DNA from: Agelaius tricolor
Taxonomy: Eukaryota; Chordata; Aves; Passeriformes; Icteridae
Assembly (NCBI GenBank): GCA_023055355.1
Contig: JALJCS010000037.1
Location: 1,550,001-1,614,000, forward strand
DNA length: 64,000 nt
Direction: 5' to 3'
Made by a program: the position numbers and the translations under genes. Shown here piece by piece: positions 26,471 through 38,185 of this stretch. The notes under the pieces were generated by a model. That model was not told the origin of the DNA and searched no databases. It was given only the letters and a program-made list of their open reading frames with translations. Position 1 is the first letter of the stretch, and each line of letters begins with the position of its first letter.

Positions 26471-26903
26471 CCTCTCAGAATCTCTGCTGCTCACAGTGAC
26501 CCTGAGATGTGTTAGAAAGTCTCTTTTCCCAGCCCGGCAGTCAAAGAAGGAGTCAGAGCTCTTCTGGTCTCATTCTCAAGGTTGTTCATTGTTTCTTATC
26601 TATAAAATTCTTTCTCTGGCCTGCCAAGGTCTGTTCAGCAGGTCAGACAGAGGCACTCGGACCGTCCTCAGAGGCGATGTTAACTTTTATACCAAAAACT
26701 ACGTGTACAATATTTACTATAACTTCCCAATACCTATCACCTATGTTAGACACTGAGCTTCTACTCTAAACCAATCTAAAAGTGCTAGCATCACCCAGAA
26801 GATGGGAGCTAGGAAGAAGAAAGAAGAAGGACAGGGCACACCCAAATTCCTCCATCTTGGGACCCTGAGCCCCCTTTCTAAAACCCCAAAAATCTATTTT
26901 TTG
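26471..26903 (-). mobile_element. Solo LTR (family A), copy 2, truncated
   Basis: It matches copy 1 closely in the same orientation, starting at the shared ATTCCCAGCCTCTCAGAATC. It breaks off near 26903 after CAAAAATCTATTTTT, so it lacks the distal part seen in the other two copies. The 1 kb between copies 1 and 2 carries no retroviral coding sequence, so I do not read them as the two LTRs of one provirus. Confidence 0.75.
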
Positions 26904-27612
26904 ACAATAAACCTGCCAACAGGTTTATTGTCTCCAGGACATTTCCCAGGGGTAAATGTAAGCTGAGCCCAGCCAGGAAGATCCACAGCCCCAGGCCTGC
27001 CAGGGGTGCCTAAAGCCCTTCCTCGGCTCCAGCTGGCACAGCTGCTCCTCCTGCAAGGCTTTTTCTATCACTCTGACCTTTTCTGAGCATCTGGGATGTC
27101 TCTGGTTTTGCTTTCCCATGGAGGGTGAGTGCCTGTGTGCCCATGTGTGCAGAGTGCTCTGCCCTGCAGCCCTTTCCAGTGGCAGAGTGCACAAAGGAGT
27201 GAGTGATACCCAGCTGGGCAGCTCAGGGATTTGGTGGTGAAGGCCTTGGAGAAGATTTTTCCCAGCAAACACATCCAGAAATGTTCTGAAGCCCTTCTGG
27301 ACCATGAGAACCCTCTCTTTGCTGTAAAGATGCTGGCACATGATCCAGACCTGGCTTTGCAGTGGGGTTTGTTGTGTTGAAGTTCGTGGCCCTGCTGTGT
27401 CCTTGTAACCTGGCCTGTCCTCCTTTCTGGTGTGCCATGGTTTCTCTCCTGCAAACTGGATTTCTGAGGAGATGCCAGGGAGCTCCTGTGATGCTCTGAG
27501 GTCTCCATGCATCAGTCACTGTGCAAATCCAAGGAAACTCCTGTCTGCTCTCTCAGGCTGAGGTGTCCATGCTGGTTCTTGTTTCTGGGCATGGAAGGCC
27601 GTGGTGGGTCTT

Positions 27613-27975
27613 TGCAGGCCCACATTTCTCTCCACAGAGAAAAGCAAGGCACATCTTCCCAAGAATATTTCTGGGTTTCACATTCTCTGAACTTCAGAGA
27701 AAGAAAACACAGTTATCATTTGCTGTGCCTGTGTTTGTGCCAAAGTGGGGATTGCTTACCCAGAGTGATGGTGCTTTGTTTCCTTGGCCTATCAGAGCCA
27801 GGTGTGTGTGTGTGTCAGGACTGTTGGGTGACAGTCACGAGATTCTGTGCAGTGTGTGTGGGGTTGAGTGCTTGGCAGATTCATTTTTAGATGTATAGAA
27901 TAATATAGTATAATAAAGTAATTAATGAACCTTCTGATATCCATGGAGTCATTCTCTCTCCCTCACCAACGTTGG
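27613..27975 (+). mobile_element. Solo LTR (family B), sense orientation
   Basis: The segment has GGATTGCTTACCCAGAGTGA, then CCTATCAGAGCCAGGTGTG, a TATA-rich stretch with AATATAGTATAATAAAG near 27900, and CTTCTGATATCCATGGAGTC just after. This order is typical of a passerine LTR with its poly(A) signal on the + strand. The 5' boundary is an estimate. Confidence 0.65.
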
Positions 27976-29614
27976 AGTTACTGTTGATTTGCAATAGGTC
28001 TCCATCCCTCTGGTCCTTGAAGTGTCCTGGTACTGCAGGACACAAACCTGGCCAGCTCACCAAGCCCTGCCCCTCTGCCATGCAGGGATCCCTGAGAACT
28101 TCTGGACAGCAAAACACCTTTCCTGATGGTGCTCATCGTGCAAACTGGGGAGCTCCAGCTGAGCAGTGTCTGAACCCCTGAGTCCTGCATCTCTTAGGAA
28201 AGTTTTCAGGAGAGGAGGGGATCCTGATGTGGGGCGTGCTGGGCTGGGCCCCTCTGTGGCAGGTTGTGGTGCAGGGAAACATCTCCTGAGGCTGCTCATC
28301 CTGTGAAACTTTCCACTGCCACCACTGTCACCCTGGTTTTTTAAATTCTTCTAAGCCTTCTGATGTTTACATTCTTGTAACCAGCTTTCTCACGCGCTTT
28401 TCTGGATATAACTTATTGTTTTACATTCTTTTCTGGAGGAGGACAAATTTGATGGACTGCTGGTTTGTCCAGTGTCATTGGAGAGGTGGCACTGTCACCC
28501 TCCAATCCACTGTCACTTTTGGAAATCTATAAATGTTGGAGTCAGAACATAAACTGCCTTCATTTTACCTTGGAGGTTCCAGTGTCAGCATCATTTTATT
28601 TTGTGTCCTAGAGCGACTCACCTCCTTACAGCTGCTCCTGTTTAGGAGTCAGAGCCGTGCTCCAGGTGCAGCCTGGTGCTTTGTATGGAATGCAGAGGGA
28701 ATTTCCACGCCTCTGCTCTGCTGTAGAGCTCGGGTGCAGCTCCGGGCCGTGGCATCCCAGGTGCCCAAGGAACGCCTGCCCTGCCCTGGCTGTTCCTGTC
28801 ATGCTGCAAAGCCCTGGTCGCTCGTGCTGCTCCTGATTTACATGCCCTGCCTTGCTTGTCTGCCACGGGATAAAATTGCTCTGATGCTGCAGAGATTAAG
28901 AGGCTGGGAGCTGGCACAGGCACAGCTCTTGCGTGTGTGGGGATGAATTTAACTTCCAGAGCAGCCAGAGGCAGGGCTGGCTCCCTGTGCTATTCCCTAG
29001 CCAGGCTCCCTTGAGAGGATGTGCTACTTCCATGTACATACAGATATTTGGAAGTTTTTTTTTTTTTTTTTTTTGTTAAAGATTTTTATTTTTAATGTTA
29101 ACTTTGTTGAGAGCTGTATTTTTAGGAGAGGAAAAACAAGACCTTAGTAGAGAAGGTCTGAGTCTGGAATATGTTGTGCTGTGCCCCAGCTCTGCAGTTG
29201 ATCTTGAAACCACAGGGAAATCAGACCAAAAATGTTGCAGCTGGGGTAATCATGCCTTGGGAGCATTGCCTGTGAGGGGCCATTTGTTGCACCAGCGTTT
29301 TTGGGAAATGTGTGTCTCTGCTAAGGCTTTATTGCTCCTGGGTGATGGTTGGATTGTTTTAATGAGTTTGGTGGAGTGTGATCATCCCCATTCCCTTTTT
29401 CCCACGTAGGGGTCCTGGGGGTTCCAAGGAATGAGGTGGGAAGAACAAAGTCCCTGTGAGAATGGTCAGAGTTGAGCTGGGGGTGTCACTGTGCTATTCC
29501 CAGCTGAAATCCACCCCTGGCATCCTCATCTACCTGCCCATGACCTCACACCTGGGAGGTGGCTGCTCCAGGAACCCACCTGTGTGTGGTCAGGGGCTGT
29601 GGATGGAAGGGTGC

Positions 29615-29743
29615 TCTGGGGGTTTATCAGAGGGTGCTGAAGCACTGGAACAGACTGTCCAGGGAAGCTGTGGGTGCACCATCCCTGGAAGTGTTCAAGT
29701 TTGGATGGGGTGTGAAACAAGCTTGCCCTAGTGGATGGTGTCC
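29615..29743 (+). mobile_element. CR1 LINE 3' region, left part of the interrupted outer copy
   Basis: GCACTGGAACAGACTGTCC, CATCCCTGGAAGTGTTCAAG and CTAGTGGATGGTGTCC are landmarks of the CR1 3' untranslated region in sense orientation. The expected continuation, CCCATGGCAGGGG, is missing here and appears instead at about 30214. The copy is therefore split by the next element. Confidence 0.85.
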
Positions 29744-30206
29744 AGTCTTGGCCCCTCAGTTTAGGAAGGACATTGAGATGCTTGAGCACGTCCAGAGGAG
29801 GCAACGAGGCTGGAGAGGGGCTGGGAGCACAAACCCTGTGAGGAACCCCTGAGGGAGCTGGGGGTGCTCAGCCTGGAGCAAAGGAGACTCAGGGGTGCCC
29901 TCATCACCTGCACAGCTCCTGAAAGGTGCCTGTGCTCAGGTTGGGGTTGGGCTGCATCCTCAGAACCGGAGCACACAGCCTCAAGCTGCACCAAGGGAAA
30001 TTCAAATTGGATAGCAGGAAAAAGTTTTCTACAGAAAGGGTGATAAAGTTCTGGAATGGCTGCTTGGGGAAGTGGTGGAGTCACCATCCCTGGGTGTGTT
30101 TAACAAAGCCTGGATGTGGCACTGGGTGCCAGGGTTTAGGTGAGGGGTTGGGGTGTACTTGATGATCTTGAAGGTCTCTTCCAACCTGGTGATTCTGTGA
30201 ATTCTG
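29744..30206 (+). mobile_element. CR1 LINE 3' fragment, inner (inserted) copy
   Basis: This begins inside the CR1 end region (AGTCTTGGCCCCTCAGTTTA, CGTCCAGAGGAGGCAACGAG), continues with CTGGAGCAAAGGAGACTCAG and CTTGATGATCTTGAAGGTCT, and ends in repeats of ATTCTGTGA, the CR1 3' terminus. It is 5'-truncated, as most CR1 copies are. GTGTCC lies at both junctions. Confidence 0.85.
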
Positions 30207-30286
30207 TGTCCATGCCCATGGCAGGGGGGTGGAATGATGGGCTTTAGGATCTCACCCACCCACCATTCTGTGATTCTATGGACCCT
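30207..30286 (+). mobile_element. CR1 LINE 3' terminus, right part of the interrupted outer copy
   Basis: CCATGCCCATGGCAGGGGGG continues the left part at 29743, and the segment ends at ATTCTGTGATTCTATGG, the CR1 terminal repeat. It stops about 57 bp before the transmembrane exon, so the CR1 tail directly abuts the pyrimidine-rich tract of that exon's acceptor. Confidence 0.85.
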
Positions 30287-30342
30287 GCAGTCCCCCTCAC
30301 CCCCCCGTGCCCCCCTGACAGTGCGCTGTGCTCTCTCTGCAG

Positions 30343-30727
30343 GGCGGGCTGATCGCGCTGCTGCTGCTGCTGCTGGTGTTCATGGTGGCCCTGTACGCCC
30401 AGCGCCGCTGGCACAAGCGCCGCCGCATCCCGCAGAAGAGCGCCAGCACCGAGGCCACCCACGAGATCCACTACATCCCCTCGGTGCTGCTGGGGCCCCA
30501 GGCCCGCGAGAGCTTCCGCAACTCGCGCCTGCAGGCCCACAACTCCGTCATCGGCGTGCCCATCCGCGAGACGCCCATCCTGGACGACTACGAGGATGAG
30601 GAGGAGGAGGAGACGCCGCGGCGGGCAGAGCCCAGCGCCAGGGAGGATGAGTTTGGCAGCCAGGTGACAAGGACGCTGGAGAGCCTGGGCAGGGGAGGGG
30701 AGGAGAAGCCTGACTACGAGAAGAAAG
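30343..30727 (+). CDS. ASTN2: ASTN2 internal coding exon, likely exon 3: first transmembrane helix and cytoplasmic loop
   Basis: The exon is 385 nt, enters in phase 0 after the methionine at 918-920, and leaves one base (G). It opens with GGLIALLLLLLVFMVALYAQ, a single hydrophobic helix, followed at once by the basic stop-transfer cluster RRWHKRRR. Then come the ASTN2 landmarks IPQKSAST, EIHYIPSVLLGPQARESFRN and SVIGVPIRETPILDDY, and an acidic run (residues coded at about 30586-30612). It ends DEFGSQVTRTLESL, then KPDYEKK. In the family this segment lies in the cytosol between the two membrane helices; topology is from published family work, not from this sequence. The acceptor is CTCTCTGCAG and the donor is GTTTGT, weaker than consensus. 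It is strongly GC-rich compared with its flanks. A CR1 end lies 57 bp upstream and an LTR about 100 bp downstream. Confidence 0.97.
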
Positions 30728-30825
30728 GTTTGTGGCTTTTCTCTCTCTGCTCTGCTGGGGAGCTCTCGGGTTTTTGGTTGTTAATTGCTGCCCTGAGATG
30801 TGGGAATGGTCTCTGTTTCGGCCCA

Positions 30826-31480
30826 CATGGCTGAAGAACGAGTCAGAGCTCTTCAGGTTTTTGGTCTTGAAGTTGTTTATTAATTCTTATCTGTAAAATT
30901 TTCTTTCTGCCCAGCCGAGATCTGCTCAGCAGGGCAGCCACAGGCACTGTGACCGCCCCTGAGGTGGTGTTGTCCTTTTATACTACAAACTACATAGAAC
31001 ATATTGACACTTAATTCCCAATACCTATCACCTATGTTAGACAGTGCACTTCTACTCTAAATATAACACATTGACACTTAATTCCAATACCTATCACCCA
31101 TGTTAGACAGTGCACTTCTATTCTACATATAACCTATTTACAATTACTTTCCCATACCTATCACCTATGTTAGACAGTGCACTTCTATTCTAAACCAATC
31201 CCAAAGTGCCAACATCACTGCAGAAAATGGAGACCAAGAAGACGAAGAAGAAAGACTGGACACGCCCAAGTTCCTCCATCTTGTCCCCAAAACCCCCATA
31301 CCAAAAACCCCAAAATCTACATTTTCACCCTGTGATTATTTTATTATTACACTATTCAAACTTCTGTGACTTTCAGGTCCTCATACAAAGCTGGCAATTT
31401 GCTCCTTGGGTCATAATCCAATCCCCAGGTGCTCTGGGCTGTGTGCCAGGGTCTCTGAGACCCCTGGCAGGGTCCTGGCA
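30826..31480 (-). mobile_element. Solo LTR (family A), copy 3, next to the transmembrane exon
   Basis: This is the same family as 24850 and 26471, also on the minus strand. On that strand AATTAATAAACAACTTCAAG gives a poly(A) signal, and a TATAAAAGGACAAC promoter-like motif lies at about 30975-30988. It contains an internal duplication: the segment around ACCTATCACCTATGTTAGAC is repeated three times between about 31020 and 31190. It starts about 100 bp behind the exon donor. Confidence 0.75.
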
Positions 31481-31481
31481 A

Positions 31482-31572
31482 CTCTGGACATCCAGAGGGA
31501 TGCACTGAGCTCTGACACCCAGAGGGATGCACTGAGCTCTGACACCCAGAGGGATTCACTGAGCTCTGACAG
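31482..31572. repeat. 27-bp tandem repeat, about 3 copies
   Basis: CCAGAGGGATGCACTGAGCT recurs at 31492, 31519 and 31546 (the last with a T for G), an exact 27-bp period at the edge of the adjacent LTR. Since 27 is a multiple of three, it yields a short repeated peptide in open frames, which I regard as non-coding. Confidence 0.93.
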
Positions 31573-34500
31573 GGAGCGGCGCGTTCCCCGGGGGATTTCG
31601 GCTGAGGCGTGCTTGATTGCTTGCATTTGGAAAATCTGTCTGTCAGAAGCTGCTACACCCACCTCTGCTTATTGAAATGTTATTATGAGCCATTTAATAT
31701 TGTTCACCTGCAATGCACAGTAAAAATGCATTTGAATAAACAAAAGCAAAGCATATTAGTGCTGTGAGTGACTCCAGCAGGAGCGAGGAAGGGATGTGCT
31801 GGCTTGCTCTGTGCAGGGAAGGGATCTTGGCGTGGTGCTGAACCATCTTTCCTTTCTTGTGAGGGCTTTCCAGACAGACCTGGCAGCCACAGTGGCAAGG
31901 ATGGGGACAAGGACTCTCTTTGTCTCCATGGAAGAGCCAGGGATAGCCTAGGTGGTGCAGTGTGTCTGGAAAGCAGCTCCCTGCCCCTGTGATGGTCATA
32001 AGTGGTGGCTGAGGTTGATAATCTTCCACCCTTAAAATGCTCTTTACTCTTTCCCCTTTTAAACAAGACTGTGCTGATTGTGATGGGTATTGTTGCTCAA
32101 ACAGATTTGGAGGTGGCCAGGGATCAATCTGCCATCCTCGAGTGCTGCTCTGAGCACCCCTGTTGGCATCTCTTGGTGTGTGTCTGGCTGTTACCAGCCC
32201 ATGGGGTTAAGAGATGTTTCCTCAACCCTCTGCTCAGTGAGAATGAACAAATGAAAGCCTTCATATCTCATAACTGAGCTACCTTCTTTCTTCTTTCATA
32301 TTCTCTTCTTTGTTTTGCTTTTCTATAAATTATTTAGAGTTGTGTGAGTGGGGAAGACAGCAGTAACTGCATTTCAGTGCTCTTCAAAACAAAATAGCAA
32401 ACAAGATCTAGAGCAGAATATTAAACTATCCAAGGGCTTCAGGAACTGGCAATAATGAATTTACACAGACTGAACCCCCTGCCCCAAGCTGGATGGTGCC
32501 TGTGGGATACCTGAGCTGGGAGAGGTGTTCCCAAATGCTCCCACCAGCTCTGCTTGTGATGCTGTCAGGCTTTGTGCCTTGCCTAGTCTGATCCTTCCAC
32601 ACTGTGCCACTTCACCGTATGCTTCCTCCCAGATGGGCACTTTTCCCTCTTGGATGAGGCTCTGCTCAAGGAGCCAAGCTATGGTTTGTGCTGCTTACTC
32701 CTCCCTGCTGAAGCTGCTTAGAGCCTGCATTGCCCAGGATGAGGTGGCTGTGGTTCAGATCTAGGGTTTCTAGACTGCAGATATAAATAGATGTGCTGTG
32801 GGCTTTCCACTCTGACCTGGTGGCACAGGCAGGAGAAATGTGGTGGCTCAGACATGCTGCTCCCTGCACACGAGCAGCAGTCACTGCTGGGTTCCTGTGG
32901 GGATGGGGCATGTGGGGTGGAGAAGCTGCAGCTGGTGTGAGCAGACACCAGGTACTGGAGATCCCCAGGGACTGGAAGCCAGTTCTGCTTGGGCTTGGCT
33001 TTGCAGCTGGATTGAAGGTGGAGGCATTAAGGGACACCCAGCTGGAGCGTGGCTGTAGTGCCACAGTGAGATCAGCCTTTCCCTGGTGCCCAGCTGGCAC
33101 TGCCAGGTTTCATTGTGCTCACTGGGGATGGCTGTGGAGCTGTGCCTGCATCCCAGGGAATCCACCAGCTCCTATGGGAAAAGCTCTCCTTGCTGAGCTG
33201 CCTTGTGATAAGGCATCAGCTGGGACTTGTCAGCGGGCTCCAAACGCTCTCGTCACAGGGGCTGTCAGCAGAGGCTCTTTCAAGTGTCACTTCCCAGCAT
33301 TAATTACCAGGGATGGCAAATCCAATGGAGATGGAGCAGTTCTGCTCACCCCCCAGCTGCCTGTGCTGCAGCTTCCCCCTGTGCTGGGCCCTGACTCACT
33401 GCAGCTGCTCTTCCCTCCCAGCACTGGGGATTTGCACACCCCACTCTTGGTGTCTGTTGGGTCAATTTTTCTCTCTGTGGTTTTTTTTTAAATTTTTTTT
33501 AATTTTTTTTTTATTTTATTCACCACTTCTGGATGTATCTAGTCAGGGAATGAGGCAGGGAATTGCTCTGGATGTCTCTGCTCTGTGCAGTCCCTGCCCA
33601 GGAGGCCTGAGCAGCACAAATGTTTTTCAGATCACAGCTCAGCAAGCCAAACTTTCCTCCCCAGCTCAGGCAGTGATGTGGATGGGAGGGATGCTCCCAT
33701 GTGGTGGCAGAGCATCTGAAGTGAATCCCAGCACAAACAAAACACAGGAGTGATGTGCTGAATAATGACATCTAGCAACAAGCGTGTCTGAGTGATAAAG
33801 TTAATGAAATTACAGGTTCTGACCTGATACCAGGCTCTGCTGTGGGGAGATAAACAGCAGGGCAAAGATGAGATGTTTATTTCTCCCTAGCTGCAGTTGT
33901 AATCTGGATGCACTGTGCAGGACCATTAATGTTATTACTGTTATGCAAAATCATTTTTGACTTGGGGGGAAAAAAAAAAAAAAAAGAGAGCAAAGAAAGA
34001 AAAATCTCCCAACTGCCTAGAAAATGTAAAGCTGACAAAATTAGAATTGCAGCAGGAGCACAAGCTGACCTGGTGACATTGTACAGAGCCCAGATGAATT
34101 TAGACAGAAGAAAAATCCAAGGCAGTTTAGGAAGAAAAGTAGAAAAGTACTCTTTTTTTTTTTTTTTTATTAATAATAAAATGAAATGGAGCGAGGCAGG
34201 AAGCAATAGCCAGGCTGTCCTAATTATCCAGAAGGATCCCCTGAGCTGGGATGGAGCAGGGACTGCTCTGTCTCCTCGTGGCTTTGGGCTCTCTCTGGCA
34301 ATGAACAGGTCTCTGGGGTTCTGTGCTCAGTGGGTGTGCATGGTGCCAGGTGGGCTCTGTGGTGTGGGGTGCAGTTTCTGGGGTCTTGGTCTTTGCTGGG
34401 GAGACCCTCCCTCTCTGAACTCAGCCCCAGTATGTACATGGGGTTCAGTGGTTATGGGAATTTGGGTGGATTTGTGCAGGTGCTGTCACTTCCTCACCTC

Positions 34501-37500
34501 CTCTGTCCTCACTTCCCTGTGGAGTTTCCAGTCCATGCTCCTCATGAGTTCTGCTCTCCTGCTTTTCTCAAGCAGATGGACTCAAGCTCCATCCCTCTGG
34601 GAATTCCTCACGTGCTTTTCTCTTTTAATGCACACAGCTCTCATCCTCACAGACACAGCTTCATCCTACAGCAGCAGGAGCCCTTTCTCTTTGCCACCAA
34701 GTCCTGTTGGAGGCACTTTGGGCCCAGTGCATTGCAGGTGGCACTGCTCCATCCCTGTCTGGATACACAGCGATGGAGCTGGCAAACAAAGCTAAAGCCC
34801 AGCAACCTCAGTATGGGATTACCCACAAGTTCCTCAGAGAAGATTTTGCCAAACCAAATCTCCTAAGGATCAGCAAGGAATAGAACTTCTGCCTGGTGAA
34901 AACTGAGGAGAAATCAGACTTGAAAATCGACTGTCTGCAATTCCACTCCTGCAACAAAGGACCCATCTTTATTTCTCAGGTTCTTTCATGTTTGAAAAAA
35001 GAACATTTCAAGCAGGCCTTTGTGCTGGCTTCACAGGCTCTGCAGTCTGGGTATGGCCTCCAAGTCTAGACAGGAGCCAGGACTTATTACTGATGGTTCC
35101 AATGATTAATACCATGGGCATATCAAAGCTGTGTTTGGGCACTCATCTTGAATTCCTCTCCTGGACTTACTTCTCCCCTGCTGTGTTGGCTCAGGTAAAC
35201 CTCTGAAGTTTCTCTTACTCAATCCATGGATGCTTTTTTCAGCAGTGGTAGTGAGATGCTTTTTGAGCATTCCTGAAAGATGAACTGGCTCCTAGAGTGC
35301 ACCTGGAGATGTGGATCCAGCTCCACTCTGCCACTGGCTGCTCTGATAGCCCTGGCCATGTCATTTAATGGTCCAGGGGTTGGAAAGGGAGCCAAGGCAG
35401 AGAGCAGGCAGGGCAGCATAAGGAAATACTGGGAGCTGCTGATGTCAGGGCTTGTGGTGCCCCCAGGCTCCCAGCCAAGCTGCTCTGGGTGGTGCAGCCC
35501 AGGAGAACTGTGGGAGAAGGGATTTAGGCAGGGAGGACAAATGGCTTTGAGGTGACAGCAAAAAGCAGGGGATGGATCCTGATGAGGGCAAGAGAGACTT
35601 CCTATGGCTCCCACAAGCACTGGAGGAGCTGTTGTGGTGGCTGCATCTCAGAATTGTTTTTCCTTCCAGTGGAGACTCCTCTGGGGAGAGGTAAGGCAGT
35701 GCTGTGGCTGCAGGGCAGGATGTTGGGGCTGTGGAAAGGGACATTTTGGGGGCTGAGCTGTGCAAGAGGAGGGCAGGTAGTCAAGCTGTTCCCTAGAGTT
35801 GCCATTCATTGATAAGTGTCTTGGAGGTGAGATTTGGAGATGGGTGTGAGTTGGGGGCCATGCCCTCGCTATGGACAGGTGATGGTGCTGCTCTCCATGC
35901 TGGAGAAGGGACAGCACTCAGGCAACAGGAACTGGGTGTCTGGCCTGATAATGATGTCCTTGAGGTGACAGCCTGGAGTCCCTGAGGGCACACTGGTGCC
36001 AGGCTGGGCTCATGGCTGTGCCAGGCTGTGCCATCCCTGGTGCCCATGCTGGGGCTGGGAGCCCCCATCTGCTGCTGCTGTTGGCTCAAGGAGTCAGCTG
36101 CAGTTCCACCCTGATTCCCAGCATTAACCAGAGGCTTTCTGAGCCTTTAATAAATAAACTGATGGCTTAACGTTTGCTGGGGCTGGAGGCTAAAATGGGA
36201 CACTGCGTCAGGCCAGCATCTGATGTGTCTTGGGGCTCTCCTCTCCAGTGACCTGATGGGATCGTGACCCTCTTTGTACGTGATCAGCTTTTCCCGGCTC
36301 TAATCCCAGCCAACTCCTCCTGTAATTTATAGGGACCTTTGAAAATGTATATTCTCATAGCTTGCCAGTGAAAAGTGGTTTTTCACAGTCCTCTAGCCCT
36401 GTCTGAAAAAAAAACAGCTGCAACTTTAAGCTTTAAAGAAATGAAAAAAAGAAAAAAAAAAAAAGGTGGGGGCTCGACAGGGCAGGAATTGGCTCCTAAT
36501 TCAAGGAGGCACTTCCAGACATGCTTAGGTAGTGTCTCTAGTTAATAAAGATGTTTAAGCTGTTTTCAAGCCCAGCACGTTCAATTGGGACTGAATTGAA
36601 TGTGTTAATGAAGGGAATGAGGGCCCCAGTTAGAGAGGTTACACCAGCCACGCCATTGGGTCTTTGCTTCTGTGGTGATGCCAGCTCAGGCTTCAGTGTG
36701 GATTTGAAATGTCCTGACCTGCCAGGGAAAAGCTGTGCTTTGCAGAGATAAACACAGTCATAATTAATATATTAATGTATTAACTGTCTTTGGAGATCTC
36801 AATGGAGACGTGCCAGGCTGGAGTTTTAGGTTTGTTTTGTTCATCCCATTGAAATGATTACCTCCACCCTAAATCTGAGTGTGGGGAGAGGGATGGTGGG
36901 GCTGCAGGACAGGGTCCCCCTCCCTCACACCCCCAAGGAAGTGATCCAAGCAGCATCACAGATGTGTGGGAGCACCCTCAGGACATCTCTCCCACAAGAG
37001 TCATTTCCAGCACAGTCCTGCCTCTAAGAATGGCTCAGAAGGGACAGGGGCCCTCCTGGGGTTTGGGGCTTTCCTCTGGTCCTGCACCCCCTGGCTCATG
37101 GGTTTTGTGGCCCATGCTTAATAACTAATTAAGGTTTAAACACCTAGGGTCAGCCAGGGCTCTTCCTGGCTCATGGCAACTGTTGCTGTGGAGAAGAGGC
37201 TGCTGGGGTGGGCTCCTGATAAGTTTTAATGGTTTTCTCCCCTCTCTTTGCTACAACCTGCTCATTAATTTGATGAGACAGAGGAGGGAAGAAGCAGCTG
37301 GAAAAGTGGCTTTGAATGGTGCCACAGGGACTGGAACAGAAGCAGGGTGGTTTATTATGCCAGCATTTTGCTGAGCATCTGAAGAGACACTGGATTTGTG
37401 AAGTCCTGCTGCTTTGCAAGGCTTGGATTGGTCTCATCCTGATACTCCACAACATCCCAAGTTGAAGAAATACCCTTGGTTGCCCCCTCTTCCAGCCACA

Positions 37501-38043
37501 GCTGGTTGACTTCTGGCTCCTCAAGTCAGCAGCAGCTCTTGAATGAGGAATTTTGTGAAGTTTTGTGGGGCTGCAGATGCCCAGGGGGGATGTCATGGCA
37601 GTTTCATGTGCAGTAGCCCTGATTCCCCAGGTGTCCAAAGTGTTTTCCATCCAGGCGAAATCACAAGCTCACAGAAGATAAGCTGTGAAGTGTTGGCTGT
37701 CCAAGGAAAATAAGCCATCAGGAGCTATATTTATATAAATGCCAGGCACACATTGTTCATCACTTTGTGCATCACTATGAATGTTTGATAAAGCACTACA
37801 TTATTTAAAAGTGTAGCTGGGCTGTGGGACAGTTGTTGACCAAGATTAGCTTCAAGATGACTCTTTTTTTTCCCTCTCTTTTTTTTTTTCTTCTTCTGAT
37901 GGAAAATCTAAAAAAATAATATGATGGTTGTTTACTTGCCTTGGGGATCTCAGGTGTCCTTGCCTCTCCTGAGTTTCTCTTCTGGGTTGCATCTTGTGTG
38001 CAATGCAGAGGACCTGGGAGAGCTTCAGCTCTGACTGGGGCTG

Positions 38044-38185
38044 TCACAGAATCCTGGAAGGTTTGGGTTGAAAGGAACCTAAAAGATCATCTGGTTCCAA
38101 CCCCCTGCCATGGGCAGGGACATCTTCTACTAGACCAGGCTGCTCCAAGCTCCATCCACCTGTCCTTGGACACTTCCAAGGATGG
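38044..38185 (-). mobile_element. CR1 LINE 3' fragment, minus strand
   Basis: CACAGAATCCTGGAAGGTTT, AAAAGATCATCTGGTTCCAA, CCCCTGCCATGGGCAGGGAC and CCTTGGACACTTCCAAGGAT are the reverse complement of the CR1 3' region. About 140 bp is preserved. Confidence 0.88.

Larger units (their letters stand above)
921..30342 (+). other. ASTN2: ASTN2 intron, 29.4 kb, phase 0
   Basis: The intron runs from donor GTGAGT at 921 to acceptor CTCTCTGCAG ending at 30342. I see no exon of another gene on either strand. Repeats listed separately occupy part of it. Stretches 1563-5990, 6720-9498, 9857-11137, 13298-16334, 16628-24849 and 28000-29610 hold no feature I can name beyond short homopolymers. Examples are an A run at 19599-19625 and T-rich runs at about 22713-22744 and 29058-29080. 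Blocks near 4720-5080, 14440-14600, 21100-21430, 22140-22510 and 25765-26050 are AT-rich and low in repeats, and are possible conserved noncoding elements. Many open frames occur here, but none shows a family motif or splice support. Confidence 0.85.

Noticed and set aside
24850..26903. A short provirus with two flanking LTRs
   Set aside because: The two LTR copies are in the same orientation, but the second lacks one end, and the DNA between them contains a unique AT-rich block with no primer-binding site or retroviral genes.
26925..27512. 195-residue open frame on the minus strand between two LTRs, as retroviral coding sequence
   Set aside because: No gag, protease, reverse transcriptase, integrase or envelope motif is visible, and the DNA is GC-rich enough for chance frames of this size.
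33908..34795. 295-residue open frame on the + strand
   Set aside because: It starts in an A-rich run, spans a 17-T run, is rich in Lys then Ser/Leu without any domain, and crosses sequence that looks like noncoding intron. Length alone is not support.
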